Assembly (NCBI GenBank): GCA_021773355.1
Contig: JAJFKE010000054.1
Location: 46,248-110,247, forward strand
DNA from: Gammaproteobacteria bacterium
Lineage (GTDB): Bacteria; Pseudomonadota; Gammaproteobacteria; Pseudomonadales; Pseudohongiellaceae
Reading direction: 5' to 3'
Length of the DNA: 64,000 bases
Shown here: piece by piece, positions 1-8,805 of the stretch
Layout of the letters: the number at the start of each line of letters is the position of its first letter
Position numbering within the stretch: the stretch's first letter is position 1
Notes under the pieces: generated by a model
Told to the model about the DNA's origin: nothing
The model's input: the letters and a program-made list of their open reading frames with translations, nothing else
The model's database searches: none
Program-made: the position numbers and the translations under genes

Positions 1-238
1 GCTTTCTGTTCTTTACTATAAAGGCCCTGTATTTCTCAGGCCTGCATTGTGTCTGTTCTGCCCAGCGCTGGGCTCTTTCGAACGCTTGCTACATCAGCTG
101 GATAGTAAGGGAAAACACTATCACAGCAGTCTGGTCCCTGCTATCTCACTGATACCAATAGTTGACCGGTTCGACGCAAAAATTGCTTTCAGCTTTCCTG
201 ATTACGCTAGGGAGCCTCTGAACAAGTCTATGACCTCT

Positions 239-847
239 CTAATTCAAACCAGAAACATAGCTGGCTAGCGCCTCTAATTCCTTATCTGTGAGGCGTTCTA
301 CCACGGTTCGCATCATGGAGCTGCCGTCGTTTTGTCGAACTCCAGCTCTGAAATCTTTCAACTGTTGTAAGGTATATTCAGGATGTTGACCGCTTAGTGC
401 TGGAAATCCAGCCTGAGCATTGCCTTTTCCGGTGGGCGAGTGACAGGCTGAACAGGCTGCCACTGCAATTTCGGAGTTGCCGGCACGGTACAGTGATTGC
501 GCCAATTCCAGGGATTCGGGGTCCGCACCTTGCACAGTGCGCTGTTGTGAGGCATACCAAGCAGCAATATCTTCCATGTCTTGATCGCTTAGAGACAGTA
601 CCATAGCGGACATGGTGGCACCTGGACGGGCTCCTGATTTGAAGTCTTTTAGCTGTTTCACCATATAAATCGCATTCTGACCTGCCAACTTTGGATTGAT
701 CGCTAGTTGGCTATTGCCATCTGCTCCATGGCAGGTGGCGCAAAGTGCTGATTTGGCCTGTCCTGCAGCCGCATCGCCCTGAGCGAGCGAAATTGATGAA
801 AAGCTGACAATAAAGGTCGATATAAGAGCAATTACAATTTTCTTCAT
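239..847 (-). CDS. Cytochrome c4, diheme, periplasmic
   Basis: 202-residue periplasmic electron carrier, normally passing electrons from the bc1 complex to terminal oxidases. Residues 1-22 form a Sec signal peptide ending at a LAQG-type cleavage site. Two class I cytochrome domains follow, each with a CxxCH heme site (CATCH at 36-40, CSACH at 132-136) and downstream methionines (79/82 and 178/179) as candidate axial ligands. The two-domain architecture and length match the c4 family. It is divergent from engB, as in pseudomonads. A c4-like module is also fused to CoxB in this window, so the cell has a soluble and a tethered version. The family call is firm; the exact oxidase partner is inferred. 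Confidence 0.93.
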   Translation of the reverse strand: MKKIVIALISTFIVSFSSISLAQGDAAAGQAKSALCATCHGADGNSQLAINPKLAGQNAIYMVKQLKDFKSGARPGATMSAMVLSLSDQDMEDIAAWYASQQRTVQGADPESLELAQSLYRAGNSEIAVAACSACHSPTGKGNAQAGFPALSGQHPEYTLQQLKDFRAGVRQNDGSSMMRTVVERLTDKELEALASYVSGLN

Positions 848-1089
848 GGATTTTCCCGGTCACTTTCTACAATTTCAGATAAACTAGCGATCCCAACTAC
901 TGGCCTCAAAGAGGACTCTTTCGCGAGGTCTGTCCCGGAGCTTCAGCCAGCCAGAACTGTTGGATCAAGCAATAAATCGCGGTCGCGAATTATAACGTAA
1001 TTTGAGCGGTGACTCTATTTATCCTCACATTTGTCAATGCACACGTCCCCGCAGCATAAGCAGGCGAAACCACAGGACCCCGATAGACA

Positions 1090-1725
1090 ATGAACTTTAA
1101 TCAGGCTCAGTTTGTAGTGAGTGCAGCGACCCTAAAGGCCTGCCCGAGTAACAGTGTGGCAGAGGTCGCCTTTGCCGGGCGCTCCAATGCAGGAAAATCC
1201 AGTGCGATCAACACTATCACCGGTCAAAATCGCTTGGCTCGTATCAGTAAGACCCCGGGACGAACGCAACTTATCAACTTCTTTGCGCTTGGTGAAGACA
1301 GGCATCTGGTTGATCTCCCGGGTTATGGATTTGCCAAGGTGCCCCTCGCGGTGAGAGACAAATGGCAGCGTGAGTTGGAGCAGTACTTGCGTCAGCGTGA
1401 GGCACTGGCCGGATTAGTCCTGCTAAGCGATATTCGTCATCCCCTGAAAGAATTCGACCGCATGATGATTGACTGGGCGGTGCAATCAGATTTGCCAATG
1501 CATATCTTGCTTACCAAATCTGACAAATTGAAAAGAGGGGCGGCACAGAATACCTTGTTAGCCGTGCGCAATGAATTAATGAGCTTGGACAAACTTTCGG
1601 TGCAATTATTCTCGTCTGTGAAAAACACAGGCGTTGAGGAAGCAAGAATCAAACTTACTCAGTGGCTAATACCTGAGGATGTAATTACAGATACTGATAG
1701 GATCAATGAGAAAGCCGAAGGTTAA
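1090..1725 (+). CDS. engB: Ribosome-biogenesis GTPase EngB (YihA/YsxC)
   Basis: 211-residue TRAFAC-class GTPase needed for large-subunit ribosome assembly and cell division. All G motifs are visible: G1 GRSNAGKSS at 30-38, the TPGRTQ switch region at 55-60, G3 DLPGYG at 75-80, G4 TKSD at 142-145 and a G5-like SSVK near 175. The length fits the family, which is a bare G domain with short extensions. It lies between the cytochrome c4 gene (divergent) and polA (convergent, 42 bp between the stop codons), the same arrangement as in Pseudomonas. No strong Shine-Dalgarno precedes the ATG. Confidence 0.96.
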   Translation: MNFNQAQFVVSAATLKACPSNSVAEVAFAGRSNAGKSSAINTITGQNRLARISKTPGRTQLINFFALGEDRHLVDLPGYGFAKVPLAVRDKWQRELEQYLRQREALAGLVLLSDIRHPLKEFDRMMIDWAVQSDLPMHILLTKSDKLKRGAAQNTLLAVRNELMSLDKLSVQLFSSVKNTGVEEARIKLTQWLIPEDVITDTDRINEKAEG

Positions 1726-1767
1726 GAACAAAAAGTAATCTTGTTAGTTTACTCAAGATCACCGTGC

Positions 1768-4527
1768 TTAGTGTGCTTCATCCCAGTTGTTACCCACACC
1801 GATATCAACCACTAGGGGCACATCCAAGGCCGCCGCCGTTGTCATCCGAAATCTAACCCCCTCGGACAATAAAGGAAGATCTTTTTCACTCACTTCAAAT
1901 ACAAGTTCATCGTGCACTTGCAACAACATCCTCGCATCGAGCTCACCCATTGCTAACCAATGATCGATGTCGATCATCGCGCGTTTAATTATGTCGGCGG
2001 CCGTTCCTTGCATAGGTGCATTGATAGCTGTTCGCTGGGCAGCTTTTCTTAGCATACCGTTTCCTGCATGAATATCGGGCAGATACAGTCTGCGGCCAAA
2101 CAGGGTTTCTACATAACCTTTTTCGTCGGCGAGTGCCTGGGTTTCGTCCATATATTTTCTGACGCCGGGGTATTTCTCGAAATAACGATCAACATACTTT
2201 GCCGCTTCACCGCGACTGATGTTCAATTGATTCGCCAGACCAAAAGCTGACATGCCATAAATAAGTCCGAAATTAATCGCCTTTGCGCTACGGCGTTGAT
2301 CCACACTTACTTTGTCCAGAGCAACACCGAATACGTCTGCGGCTGTCGCTCTGTGTACATCTTCAGCGCTTGAAAACGCAGTAAGCAAACCCTCGTCTTG
2401 TGATAGGTGAGCCATTATTCTCAATTCCACCTGAGAATAATCTGCTGCCATTAGTTTATTACCCGCATCGCAAACAAAGGCCTGCCTCACTCGCCTACCT
2501 TCGGCTGTGCGGATGGGAATATTTTGTAAGTTGGGATCAGTTGAAGAAAGTCGACCGGTTGCTGCAACCGCTTGCTGAAAAGAGGAATGGATGCGTCCTG
2601 TTTTCTTGTTAATTTCCAAGGGAAGTTTGTCGGTATAGGTTGACTTAAGTTTACTTAGAGAGCGATGTTCCAAGATTAACCTTGGCAGTTCATAGTCCTG
2701 GGCTAGTTCTTGTAAGACCGGTTCCGCTGTCGAGGCTTGGCCAGTCTTGGTTTTCTTTAGCACCGGCAGTTTTAGCTTTTCATAGAAAATACTCTGCAAT
2801 TGCTTCGGTGAGCCTAGATTGAATTCTTCGCCCGCGATTTCGAATACAGCGAGCTGAAGTTTGGCTAGTTGGGTGCCCAATTGTTTGCTCTGTTTGGCCA
2901 GGGTCATGGCGTCGACACGAATACCATGGCGTTCCACCTTCGCCAAAACTTCTATGAGAGGCAATTCGTAATATTGGTACAGGCCCAATAAGTGACCATT
3001 ATTCGCCAGAGTGTGCTCCAGCGTAATTCCTAAACGGAATATGTGGTCAGCTTTCTGTGCGGCGTAAAGCGTATAGTCTGCTATGACTACCTGTTGATTG
3101 GACAGCTTGTTTCTGCCTTTGCCTAGCAAACTTTCCAGTTCCACCGGTGCTACCTGTAGATAGTAGCGCGTAATTTCGGGAAGCTGGTGTTTGGTGGCGA
3201 CGGAATTTGCAACATAGGAGGCAAGGTGTACATCGGTCTTTAGGGGCTGCAAATTAATGTCGCAGTTTTTAAAAACATGGCTGACATGTTTTAGATCAAA
3301 ACCAACCTTGACGATATTGGGGTTTTCCAGTATCGGTTTAAGCAGAGCCAAGCATTCTTCAAGACTAAGCTGCTCAGGTGCATCGTCGTAGTCGTGCAGA
3401 AACGGAATATAAAAAGCCTTGCCTAGTTCTATACAAACGGCGATGCCGAGAATATTTTGATCTAAAAAATGTTCGCCTATGGTTTCTACAGAAAGGCTAA
3501 ATTTCCCTGCACTTGAAATCCTGTTCAACAAGGCTGAAAAAGCTTTCTTGTCTAGAATAACTGAATACTCTATGTCCTTATCGGTGACCGATACGTCCAC
3601 TTGTTCATCGCCAGAGGAGTTTGCATCTTCGCTGTTGGAGGTTTGACTACTACTAGAAGCGCCAGCTATCCCTTTTTCTTCCAGTTCTTTTATCCATGAT
3701 CTAAATTCCATTTCGGAGAATAATTCATGTAATTTCTGTAGGTCCTCATCGCCATGTACCAGCTCTGGGATTGTAACTTCCAGCGCAACATCCATCTTGA
3801 TGGTAGCAAGCTCATAAGACAGCCTTAGCAGATCGATATTTTCTCTGAGTCGTTCACCTACCTTGCCGCCGATGGCTTCGGCATTTTCGACTATGCCCTC
3901 CATGGAGTCATATTCCTGCAGCCATTTAACGGCGGTTTTAGGTCCCACGCTGGGCACACCCGGAATATTGTCGGACTTGTCTCCCACAAGTGCTAGATAG
4001 TCTATGATTCTGTTTGCTGCGACACCGAACTTATTCACCACTCCTTCACTGTCTAACAATTCATTGGTCATAGTGTTGATCAGCGTAACTTTATCATTGA
4101 CCAGCTGCGCCAGATCTTTATCGCCAGTGGAGATAAGAGTCGAAATCCCGATCTCTGTTGCCTGTTGAGACAGCGTACCTATGACATCGTCCGCTTCTAC
4201 GTCGCTGATGATTAACAAAGGCAGGCCCATGGCTTCGATGATTTGGTGAATCGGCTGAATCTGCGAGCGCAGCTCATCAGGCATGGGCGGCCTGGTTACC
4301 TTGTACTCAGTGTAAATTTTACTGCGGAAGGTCTTGCCCTTGGCATCAAACACGATAGCGATATTACTGTCCTCATAGTTTTTGATGAGGCTTCTGATCA
4401 TATTGATAACACCTTTAACCGCGCCAGTGGGCTGTCCCTTGCTGGTCACTAATGGCGGCAGAGCATGAAATGCCCTGAACAGGTAGGAGGAACCATCAAC
4501 TAGTATTAACTGCTTGGATTCGGTCAA
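1768..4527 (-). CDS. polA: DNA polymerase I with a degenerate 3'-5' exonuclease domain
   Basis: 919-residue repair polymerase that removes RNA primers and fills gaps. The 5' nuclease domain (1 to about 285) is intact, with DGSSYLFRAF at 11-20, EADD at 111-114 and GDKSDNIPG at 182-190. A Ser/Asp-rich linker (about 290-318) leads to the 3'-5' exonuclease fold (about 320-500). There, aligned to E. coli Pol I, the metal ligands D355, D424 and D501 are Ser346, Val415 and Lys492; only E357 (Glu348) remains. The polymerase domain is complete, with DYSQVELR, the O-helix RRSAKAINFGLIYG and the VHDELVFE palm motif. Proofreading is therefore probably lost, as in Taq-type enzymes, while polymerase and 5' nuclease activities should remain. 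Convergent with engB. Confidence 0.97.
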   Translation of the reverse strand: MTESKQLILVDGSSYLFRAFHALPPLVTSKGQPTGAVKGVINMIRSLIKNYEDSNIAIVFDAKGKTFRSKIYTEYKVTRPPMPDELRSQIQPIHQIIEAMGLPLLIISDVEADDVIGTLSQQATEIGISTLISTGDKDLAQLVNDKVTLINTMTNELLDSEGVVNKFGVAANRIIDYLALVGDKSDNIPGVPSVGPKTAVKWLQEYDSMEGIVENAEAIGGKVGERLRENIDLLRLSYELATIKMDVALEVTIPELVHGDEDLQKLHELFSEMEFRSWIKELEEKGIAGASSSSQTSNSEDANSSGDEQVDVSVTDKDIEYSVILDKKAFSALLNRISSAGKFSLSVETIGEHFLDQNILGIAVCIELGKAFYIPFLHDYDDAPEQLSLEECLALLKPILENPNIVKVGFDLKHVSHVFKNCDINLQPLKTDVHLASYVANSVATKHQLPEITRYYLQVAPVELESLLGKGRNKLSNQQVVIADYTLYAAQKADHIFRLGITLEHTLANNGHLLGLYQYYELPLIEVLAKVERHGIRVDAMTLAKQSKQLGTQLAKLQLAVFEIAGEEFNLGSPKQLQSIFYEKLKLPVLKKTKTGQASTAEPVLQELAQDYELPRLILEHRSLSKLKSTYTDKLPLEINKKTGRIHSSFQQAVAATGRLSSTDPNLQNIPIRTAEGRRVRQAFVCDAGNKLMAADYSQVELRIMAHLSQDEGLLTAFSSAEDVHRATAADVFGVALDKVSVDQRRSAKAINFGLIYGMSAFGLANQLNISRGEAAKYVDRYFEKYPGVRKYMDETQALADEKGYVETLFGRRLYLPDIHAGNGMLRKAAQRTAINAPMQGTAADIIKRAMIDIDHWLAMGELDARMLLQVHDELVFEVSEKDLPLLSEGVRFRMTTAAALDVPLVVDIGVGNNWDEAH

Positions 4528-4582
4528 CTCTCTTTCCTTCTAGAATATTTTTCTTTTGAAAACTAAAAATGCGTGGACAATA

Positions 4583-5443
4583 TTATTCATAAAGACAGCG
4601 TACGAAGTCATTCCCCAGATTTGACATAAACTGCATATACGCATCTTGACCAGATGGTACGCGGTAAGCGAGCAGATCCACGGAAATCCATTGCAACTGG
4701 TGTCCATTCAATACCGTATTCACTAAATCTTCGCTGGCATCTATTTCCAACAACAGGCAGGCAGGTTGCTGCTCTTGCACCTGTTCTCTAAGCTGCACTA
4801 TCTGGCGTATGCCCGGTTGCGTTTCCGGGTCTTGTAGAATCGTCAGTGCGTGCTGTAAACCAAACTGCTTTTCGAAATACTGGTAGGCATTGTGGTAGAC
4901 CGCATAATTAGCCCTGGGCTGAATCGATAATTTTTGCTGCAGTTGCAAATTCATTTTTTCGATGTCTGCTGCAAATCGATTCAGGTTTTGCTTATAGGCG
5001 GTTTCATTTCGCGGATCCAGCTTAGACGCTCGGTCCGCGATCATGGCAGCGATCTTCACCGCATTAGAGGAATCCAACCACAAGTGTGCATCCAACTGAT
5101 TCGTGGAAATGCTATGAAGTAGCAGATTAGGCATTTCGATGAGAGTGAGGGTTTTCTCTGCCATGTTTTTTTGAGAAAAAAAGTCATATAAAAAACTTTC
5201 GAACCCAGGCCCAATCCATATTGCGATGTCGGCTTGCGCCAGAGCAATGCGATCCGATGGCGACATGCTGAAATGATGCGGCGACTGCCGTGGATCCATA
5301 ATGGCGGAGACATTGCCATGACCCTGTATCACTGCCTGCGCAATCAGTTGCAGTGGTTTTATAGTGGTGACGATATTCACCTCTGCACGGGTCGCGCTGG
5401 AAAATACCAGCGTGAGAATTAATGAAAGGATGGTCTTAGTCAT
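4583..5443 (-). CDS. znuA: Zinc ABC transporter substrate-binding protein ZnuA
   Basis: Periplasmic zinc-capturing lipocalin-unrelated cluster A-I binding protein that feeds ZnuBC. I start it at the internal ATG (5443), because translation from there gives a classic signal peptide (MTKTILSLILTLVFSSATRA). The longer frame to 5488 would add 15 unsuitable residues and begin only 2 bp from the putative Zur box. Neither start has a clear Shine-Dalgarno. Conserved metal-binding histidines occur in SPHHFSMSPSD, DAHLWLDS and YHNAYQYFEKQF. The long His-rich loop of E. coli ZnuA is absent. It is divergent from znuC with the candidate operator between them. Zinc specificity is inferred from that context; manganese cannot be excluded by sequence alone. 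Confidence 0.88.
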   Translation of the reverse strand: MTKTILSLILTLVFSSATRAEVNIVTTIKPLQLIAQAVIQGHGNVSAIMDPRQSPHHFSMSPSDRIALAQADIAIWIGPGFESFLYDFFSQKNMAEKTLTLIEMPNLLLHSISTNQLDAHLWLDSSNAVKIAAMIADRASKLDPRNETAYKQNLNRFAADIEKMNLQLQQKLSIQPRANYAVYHNAYQYFEKQFGLQHALTILQDPETQPGIRQIVQLREQVQEQQPACLLLEIDASEDLVNTVLNGHQLQWISVDLLAYRVPSGQDAYMQFMSNLGNDFVRCLYE

Positions 5444-5490
5444 TAGGCTATTGTTTGGAAACCAGGGCCGCAATGGAAAGTTTGACATCG

Positions 5491-5507
5491 ATGCTATGAT
5501 ATACCAT
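5491..5507. promoter_or_regulatory. Candidate Zur operator between znuA and znuC
   Basis: This 17-bp imperfect palindrome (ATGCTATGATATACCAT) matches the core of the gammaproteobacterial Zur consensus (ATGTTATANTATAACAT) at 13 of 16 defined positions. It lies between the divergent znuA and znuCB arms, where one Zur dimer site could control both. The sequence match is direct; Zur binding is inferred. Confidence 0.65.
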
Positions 5508-5586
5508 TGTCCTGCCTGCTCCTATGTGAGCGAGCTAAGGATAGCAATTAGCAATAAATTGGCTTGGGTTAGGATGAGTAATTCGA

Positions 5587-6381
5587 ATGGTAGTTTACGA
5601 TAATGATAATGGCTCGACTCCCCCCGCTTCAGCCGATGGCGTGCTGCTATCGGCAAAATCAATCAACAAAGATTTTGCTGGAAGGAAAATTTTGGAGAAC
5701 ATTAATCTGACTATCTCAGAAGGTCAGATCGTCACTCTGATTGGCCCTAACGGGGCCGGTAAAACCACCTTGGTTAGAATAGCCCTGGGCCTGCTTCAGG
5801 CTGATTCCGGAACCATTTATCACCATCCGTCTCTGCGTATTGGCTACATGCCGCAGCGTGTACATATTGAGCCCACGCTCCCTTTAACAGTGATTCGCTT
5901 CCTGCAATTAGCCAATAGACAGGACAAAGAATTGATGTCGGCCACCCTGCATAAATTGAAAATCAGTCATCTGGAGCAGCATCAGCTGGCGGCTATTTCT
6001 GGAGGGGAGCTGCAGCGCGTGCTACTCGCGAGAGCACTTCTGCGCAATCCGCAGCTGCTGATACTAGATGAGCCAGCCCAGGGTGTAGATCTGGCTGGCC
6101 AGGCCGAACTGTATCAACTTATTAGCGAGATCAGTGCTGTACAAGGCTGTGGTGTATTGATGATCTCCCATGATTTGCATTTAGTCATGTCCTCCACCGA
6201 TGAAGTGATCTGCCTGAATCACCATATTTGCTGCCACGGTAAACCCGAGCACGTGAGTACTGATCCCGCCTATTTAAATTTATTCGGTGCACATGCCTCG
6301 GAAAGCCTTGCCGTGTACACTCATCATCACAATCATGAACATGACATCGGCGGCAGTATTAAGGAGCCGGATAATGATTGA
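5587..6381 (+). CDS. znuC: Zinc ABC transporter ATP-binding protein ZnuC
   Basis: 264-residue cytoplasmic ATPase that drives zinc import through ZnuB. It has Walker A GPNGAGKTT (53-61), the ABC signature SGGELQRVLLARAL, Walker B LLILDEPAQGVD and the switch histidine in MISHDLH. The C-terminus carries a histidine-rich tail (THHHNHEHD), which could bind metal and is common in zinc-linked proteins. The stop overlaps the start of znuB by 8 bp, so the two are translationally coupled. The first 20 residues are a poorly conserved extension, so a slightly later start is possible. Confidence 0.93.
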   Translation: MVVYDNDNGSTPPASADGVLLSAKSINKDFAGRKILENINLTISEGQIVTLIGPNGAGKTTLVRIALGLLQADSGTIYHHPSLRIGYMPQRVHIEPTLPLTVIRFLQLANRQDKELMSATLHKLKISHLEQHQLAAISGGELQRVLLARALLRNPQLLILDEPAQGVDLAGQAELYQLISEISAVQGCGVLMISHDLHLVMSSTDEVICLNHHICCHGKPEHVSTDPAYLNLFGAHASESLAVYTHHHNHEHDIGGSIKEPDND

Positions 6382-7198
6382 TTCAATTGCTCTATTTTTG
6401 ACCACAGATTTTGTGCTTTATGCCTTGGCTGCCGGCATATCCTTAGCCCTTATAGCGGGCCCGCTCGGCTCATTTATCGTATGGCGCCGCATGTCTTACT
6501 TTGGTGATACATTGGCTCACTCAGCCTTGTTGGGAATTGCATTGGGGCTGATTACCAACAGCAACCCACAATTAAGCATCATTATCAGCTGTTTGCTTTT
6601 CGCCTTTATATTGACCTTGTTAGACCGTCGACCATCTGTTTCCACTGATACCTTACTTGGTATTCTGGCGCACAGTAGTCTTGCTCTTGGCATCGTAGTA
6701 CTGGCAATGGCGGACTCTGTTAGAGTCGACCTGGAAGCTTACTTATTCGGTGCACTTCTAACCATAGGTAATGTCGATTTGATTTGGATATTGGTAGTCG
6801 CTGCACTGGTAGCTGCCGTACTGTATTGGTTTTGGAACGATTTTGTATCAATAACAGTTCACGCCGAGATCGCAGAAATTGAAGGCACAAACGTAAATCG
6901 CCTTAATTTGATTTTGGTGTTACTTATCGCCTTAACCATCGCCGTTTCTATGAAAATAGTAGGCGTATTGTTAATAACTTCTCTACTAATAATTCCACCC
7001 GCGGCAGCGCGATCATTGGCGACAACCCCTGAGCAGATGTCTAGAAAAGCCAGTATAATTGGTGTTATTTCAGTAGTATTGGGATTGCTTTCAGCATTCT
7101 ACTTCGATGTGCCGGTGGGCCCATCAATAGTTGTCGTGGCTACATTAATTTTTCTTGGTTTTTATTTTTTCCCGGCCGTTCAAAACGACCGAGGCTAG
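6374..7198 (+). CDS. znuB: Zinc ABC transporter permease ZnuB
   Basis: 274-residue polytopic inner-membrane permease of the ABC-3 family, which pairs with ZnuC and receives zinc from ZnuA. The open frame extends further upstream, but the ATG at 6374 is preceded by AAGGAG at a proper distance and starts directly before the first membrane helix (MIDSIALFLTTDFVLYALAAG). About eight hydrophobic segments follow, with the family's RRMSYFGDTLAHSALLG loop near residue 36 and the late LLIIPPAAAR helix. It overlaps znuC by 8 bp and converges on the sco gene. Confidence 0.93.
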   Translation: MIDSIALFLTTDFVLYALAAGISLALIAGPLGSFIVWRRMSYFGDTLAHSALLGIALGLITNSNPQLSIIISCLLFAFILTLLDRRPSVSTDTLLGILAHSSLALGIVVLAMADSVRVDLEAYLFGALLTIGNVDLIWILVVAALVAAVLYWFWNDFVSITVHAEIAEIEGTNVNRLNLILVLLIALTIAVSMKIVGVLLITSLLIIPPAAARSLATTPEQMSRKASIIGVISVVLGLLSAFYFDVPVGPSIVVVATLIFLGFYFFPAVQNDRG

Positions 7199-7205
7199 GG
7201 GCCCA

Positions 7206-7230
7206 AGTTAATAAAACTACTTTATTAACT
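7206..7230. repeat. Perfect AT-rich inverted repeat between znuB and sco
   Basis: A perfect 10-bp stem (AGTTAATAAA / TTTATTAACT) with a 5-nt loop sits between the convergent znuB and sco genes. The sco stop codon lies inside it. It could act as a weak bidirectional terminator, but the stem has only one G-C pair and no classic U-run design, so function is uncertain. Confidence 0.45.
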
Positions 7231-7906
7231 GAAGAAATGCCGTAGTAAGATCCCGATCTCTATGCGGTGCACGCATAACAGCGTAGTAATCACCTTCGGG
7301 GTTAATGACGGCAATATGGCCACTGTGATTAATTAAATAACCATCGTGAGTCATATCAGAGTCGCCGCTTGATACATTGTGCTCATGTGAATTTGCAGCA
7401 CTGGGGTCGCCTGCTTCGGAATAAACTACATATAACTCGGATGCCAAATGCGCTATCACTTGCGCATCTCCACTTAGGCCAATAAAGTCTTCATCGTAAT
7501 TATCTACATAGGCCTTCATGGTATCCGGGCTGTCTCGTTCTGGATCCACCGTTACCAAAACTATTCGAGGCTTCTGTTTGTCATCGACCTCAAATGCTTG
7601 ATAAAACTGCTTCAATTCCGCCATCGTTAGCGGGCAGATATCCGGACAGTGAGTGAAGCCAAAAAACATTAGATTCCAATGTCCTTGCAGATCACTTTTT
7701 GTAAAAGCATCGCCCTGTTCATCTATGAGTTGAAAGTCACTCAAAACTCGTGCTTCGGGATAAACGGTTACGCCGATCTCACGTAGCTCAGCCTCGCTTT
7801 GCCTTTCACCACGGAGCAGGAACAGGTAAACGAAAAATACCACAACAAGAATATCGAAGACAATGAAAGCGATAAACGCCGTCTTTCTGTTTTGGGATAA
7901 TTGCAT
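7217..7906 (-). CDS. SCO1/SenC family copper chaperone for cytochrome oxidase
   Basis: 229-residue membrane-anchored periplasmic protein that delivers copper to, or reduces, the CuA centre of cytochrome oxidase. A single membrane helix at about 9-31 is followed by a thioredoxin fold. The copper site is visible: CPDIC (Cys87, Cys91) after FFGFTH, and a C-terminal histidine in NHSGH (His194). VDPERDSPDT is the usual family loop. An extra His-containing insert (SHEHN, about 173-177) lies between the last strands. The gene follows ctaB by 11 bp in the same direction, so the two form an assembly operon facing away from coxB. Confidence 0.92.
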   Translation of the reverse strand: MQLSQNRKTAFIAFIVFDILVVVFFVYLFLLRGERQSEAELREIGVTVYPEARVLSDFQLIDEQGDAFTKSDLQGHWNLMFFGFTHCPDICPLTMAELKQFYQAFEVDDKQKPRIVLVTVDPERDSPDTMKAYVDNYDEDFIGLSGDAQVIAHLASELYVVYSEAGDPSAANSHEHNVSSGDSDMTHDGYLINHSGHIAVINPEGDYYAVMRAPHRDRDLTTAFLQLIK

Positions 7907-7917
7907 GCTGAATTAAA

Positions 7918-8805
7918 TCAGAGCAGGTAGTGATCGACTACGAGGGCGATGAACAGCAATGCCAGGTAGGCGATTGAATAACGAAAAGTGTCCATTGCTG
8001 TGCTGGGCTTGGGCTTAAACATGAGCAAACCTGACCAGACCATAAAACCAGCGCCCAGAGCAAGCGCAGAGACCAGATAAAGCAGGCCGCTCATTCCGGA
8101 GAAGAATGGCAACACACTCACCACAACTAACATCAGGGTATAAACAATAATATGAATCTTGGTTATATGTTCGCCATGGGTCACTGGCAACATGGGCACA
8201 CCAGATTTTGCGTACTCGTCCTTACGGTGAATCGCCAGCGCCCAAAAATGCGGCGGAGTCCAGGCGAAAATAATCAGCACCAGAATTAATGCCCCACCAT
8301 CGATGGTGCCGGTTACGGCTGACCAACCCAGTAGCGGCGGCATCGCACCAGAAAGACCGCCAATGACAATATTTTGCGGTGTAGCATGCTTGAGATAACC
8401 GGTGTAGATGAATGCATATCCGACGAATGAAGCCAGAGTTAGCCAGGCGCTAAGAGGGTTTACCCATAAAAGCAGAATAGCCATACCGACCACCCCAATA
8501 ACCACGGCAAATAACGCTGCCTGCTTCGGCTCTACTCGGCCCTGGGCAACAGGCCGATTGTGAGTGCGCTTCATGATAAGGTCGATCTTTCGATCGATTA
8601 GATGGTTGACCACGGCGCCGGAGGCTGCCACTAAGGCAATGCCTAGATTGCCCAAAATCAGAATATCCAGCGGAACCATGCCGGGTACAGCCAGAAACAT
8701 GCCAACCAAAGAAGTCAGAATCATTAACATGACAACTCGCGGCTTGCACATTTCGTAGAAATCACGCCAGCTGCTGGTACTTAGATTTGAAGCTATTTCG
8801 GTCAC
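7918..8805 (-). CDS. ctaB: Protoheme IX farnesyltransferase (heme O synthase)
   Basis: 295-residue inner-membrane UbiA-family prenyltransferase that converts heme B to heme O, the precursor of heme A for aa3 oxidases. The first Asp-rich motif with its RTHNRP extension is seen at 67-84 (NHLIDRKIDLIMKRTHNRP). The second conserved loop is TPPHFWALAIHRKDEYAKSG. About eight to nine membrane segments are predictable. It sits upstream of sco and is divergent from the oxidase operon. Heme A synthase (ctaA), surf1 and ctaG/cox11 are not in the window, so those assembly factors must lie elsewhere or be missing. Confidence 0.94.
   Translation of the reverse strand: MTEIASNLSTSSWRDFYEMCKPRVVMLMILTSLVGMFLAVPGMVPLDILILGNLGIALVAASGAVVNHLIDRKIDLIMKRTHNRPVAQGRVEPKQAALFAVVIGVVGMAILLLWVNPLSAWLTLASFVGYAFIYTGYLKHATPQNIVIGGLSGAMPPLLGWSAVTGTIDGGALILVLIIFAWTPPHFWALAIHRKDEYAKSGVPMLPVTHGEHITKIHIIVYTLMLVVVSVLPFFSGMSGLLYLVSALALGAGFMVWSGLLMFKPKPSTAMDTFRYSIAYLALLFIALVVDHYLL

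Noticed and set aside
47..268. 73-residue open frame at the left edge
   Set aside because: No family resemblance and no ribosome binding site, and it overlaps the end of the cytochrome c4 gene. The 1-238 stretch shows nothing I can name; AGGGAGCCTCTGAAC near 211-225 faintly recalls IS ends but is too short to call.
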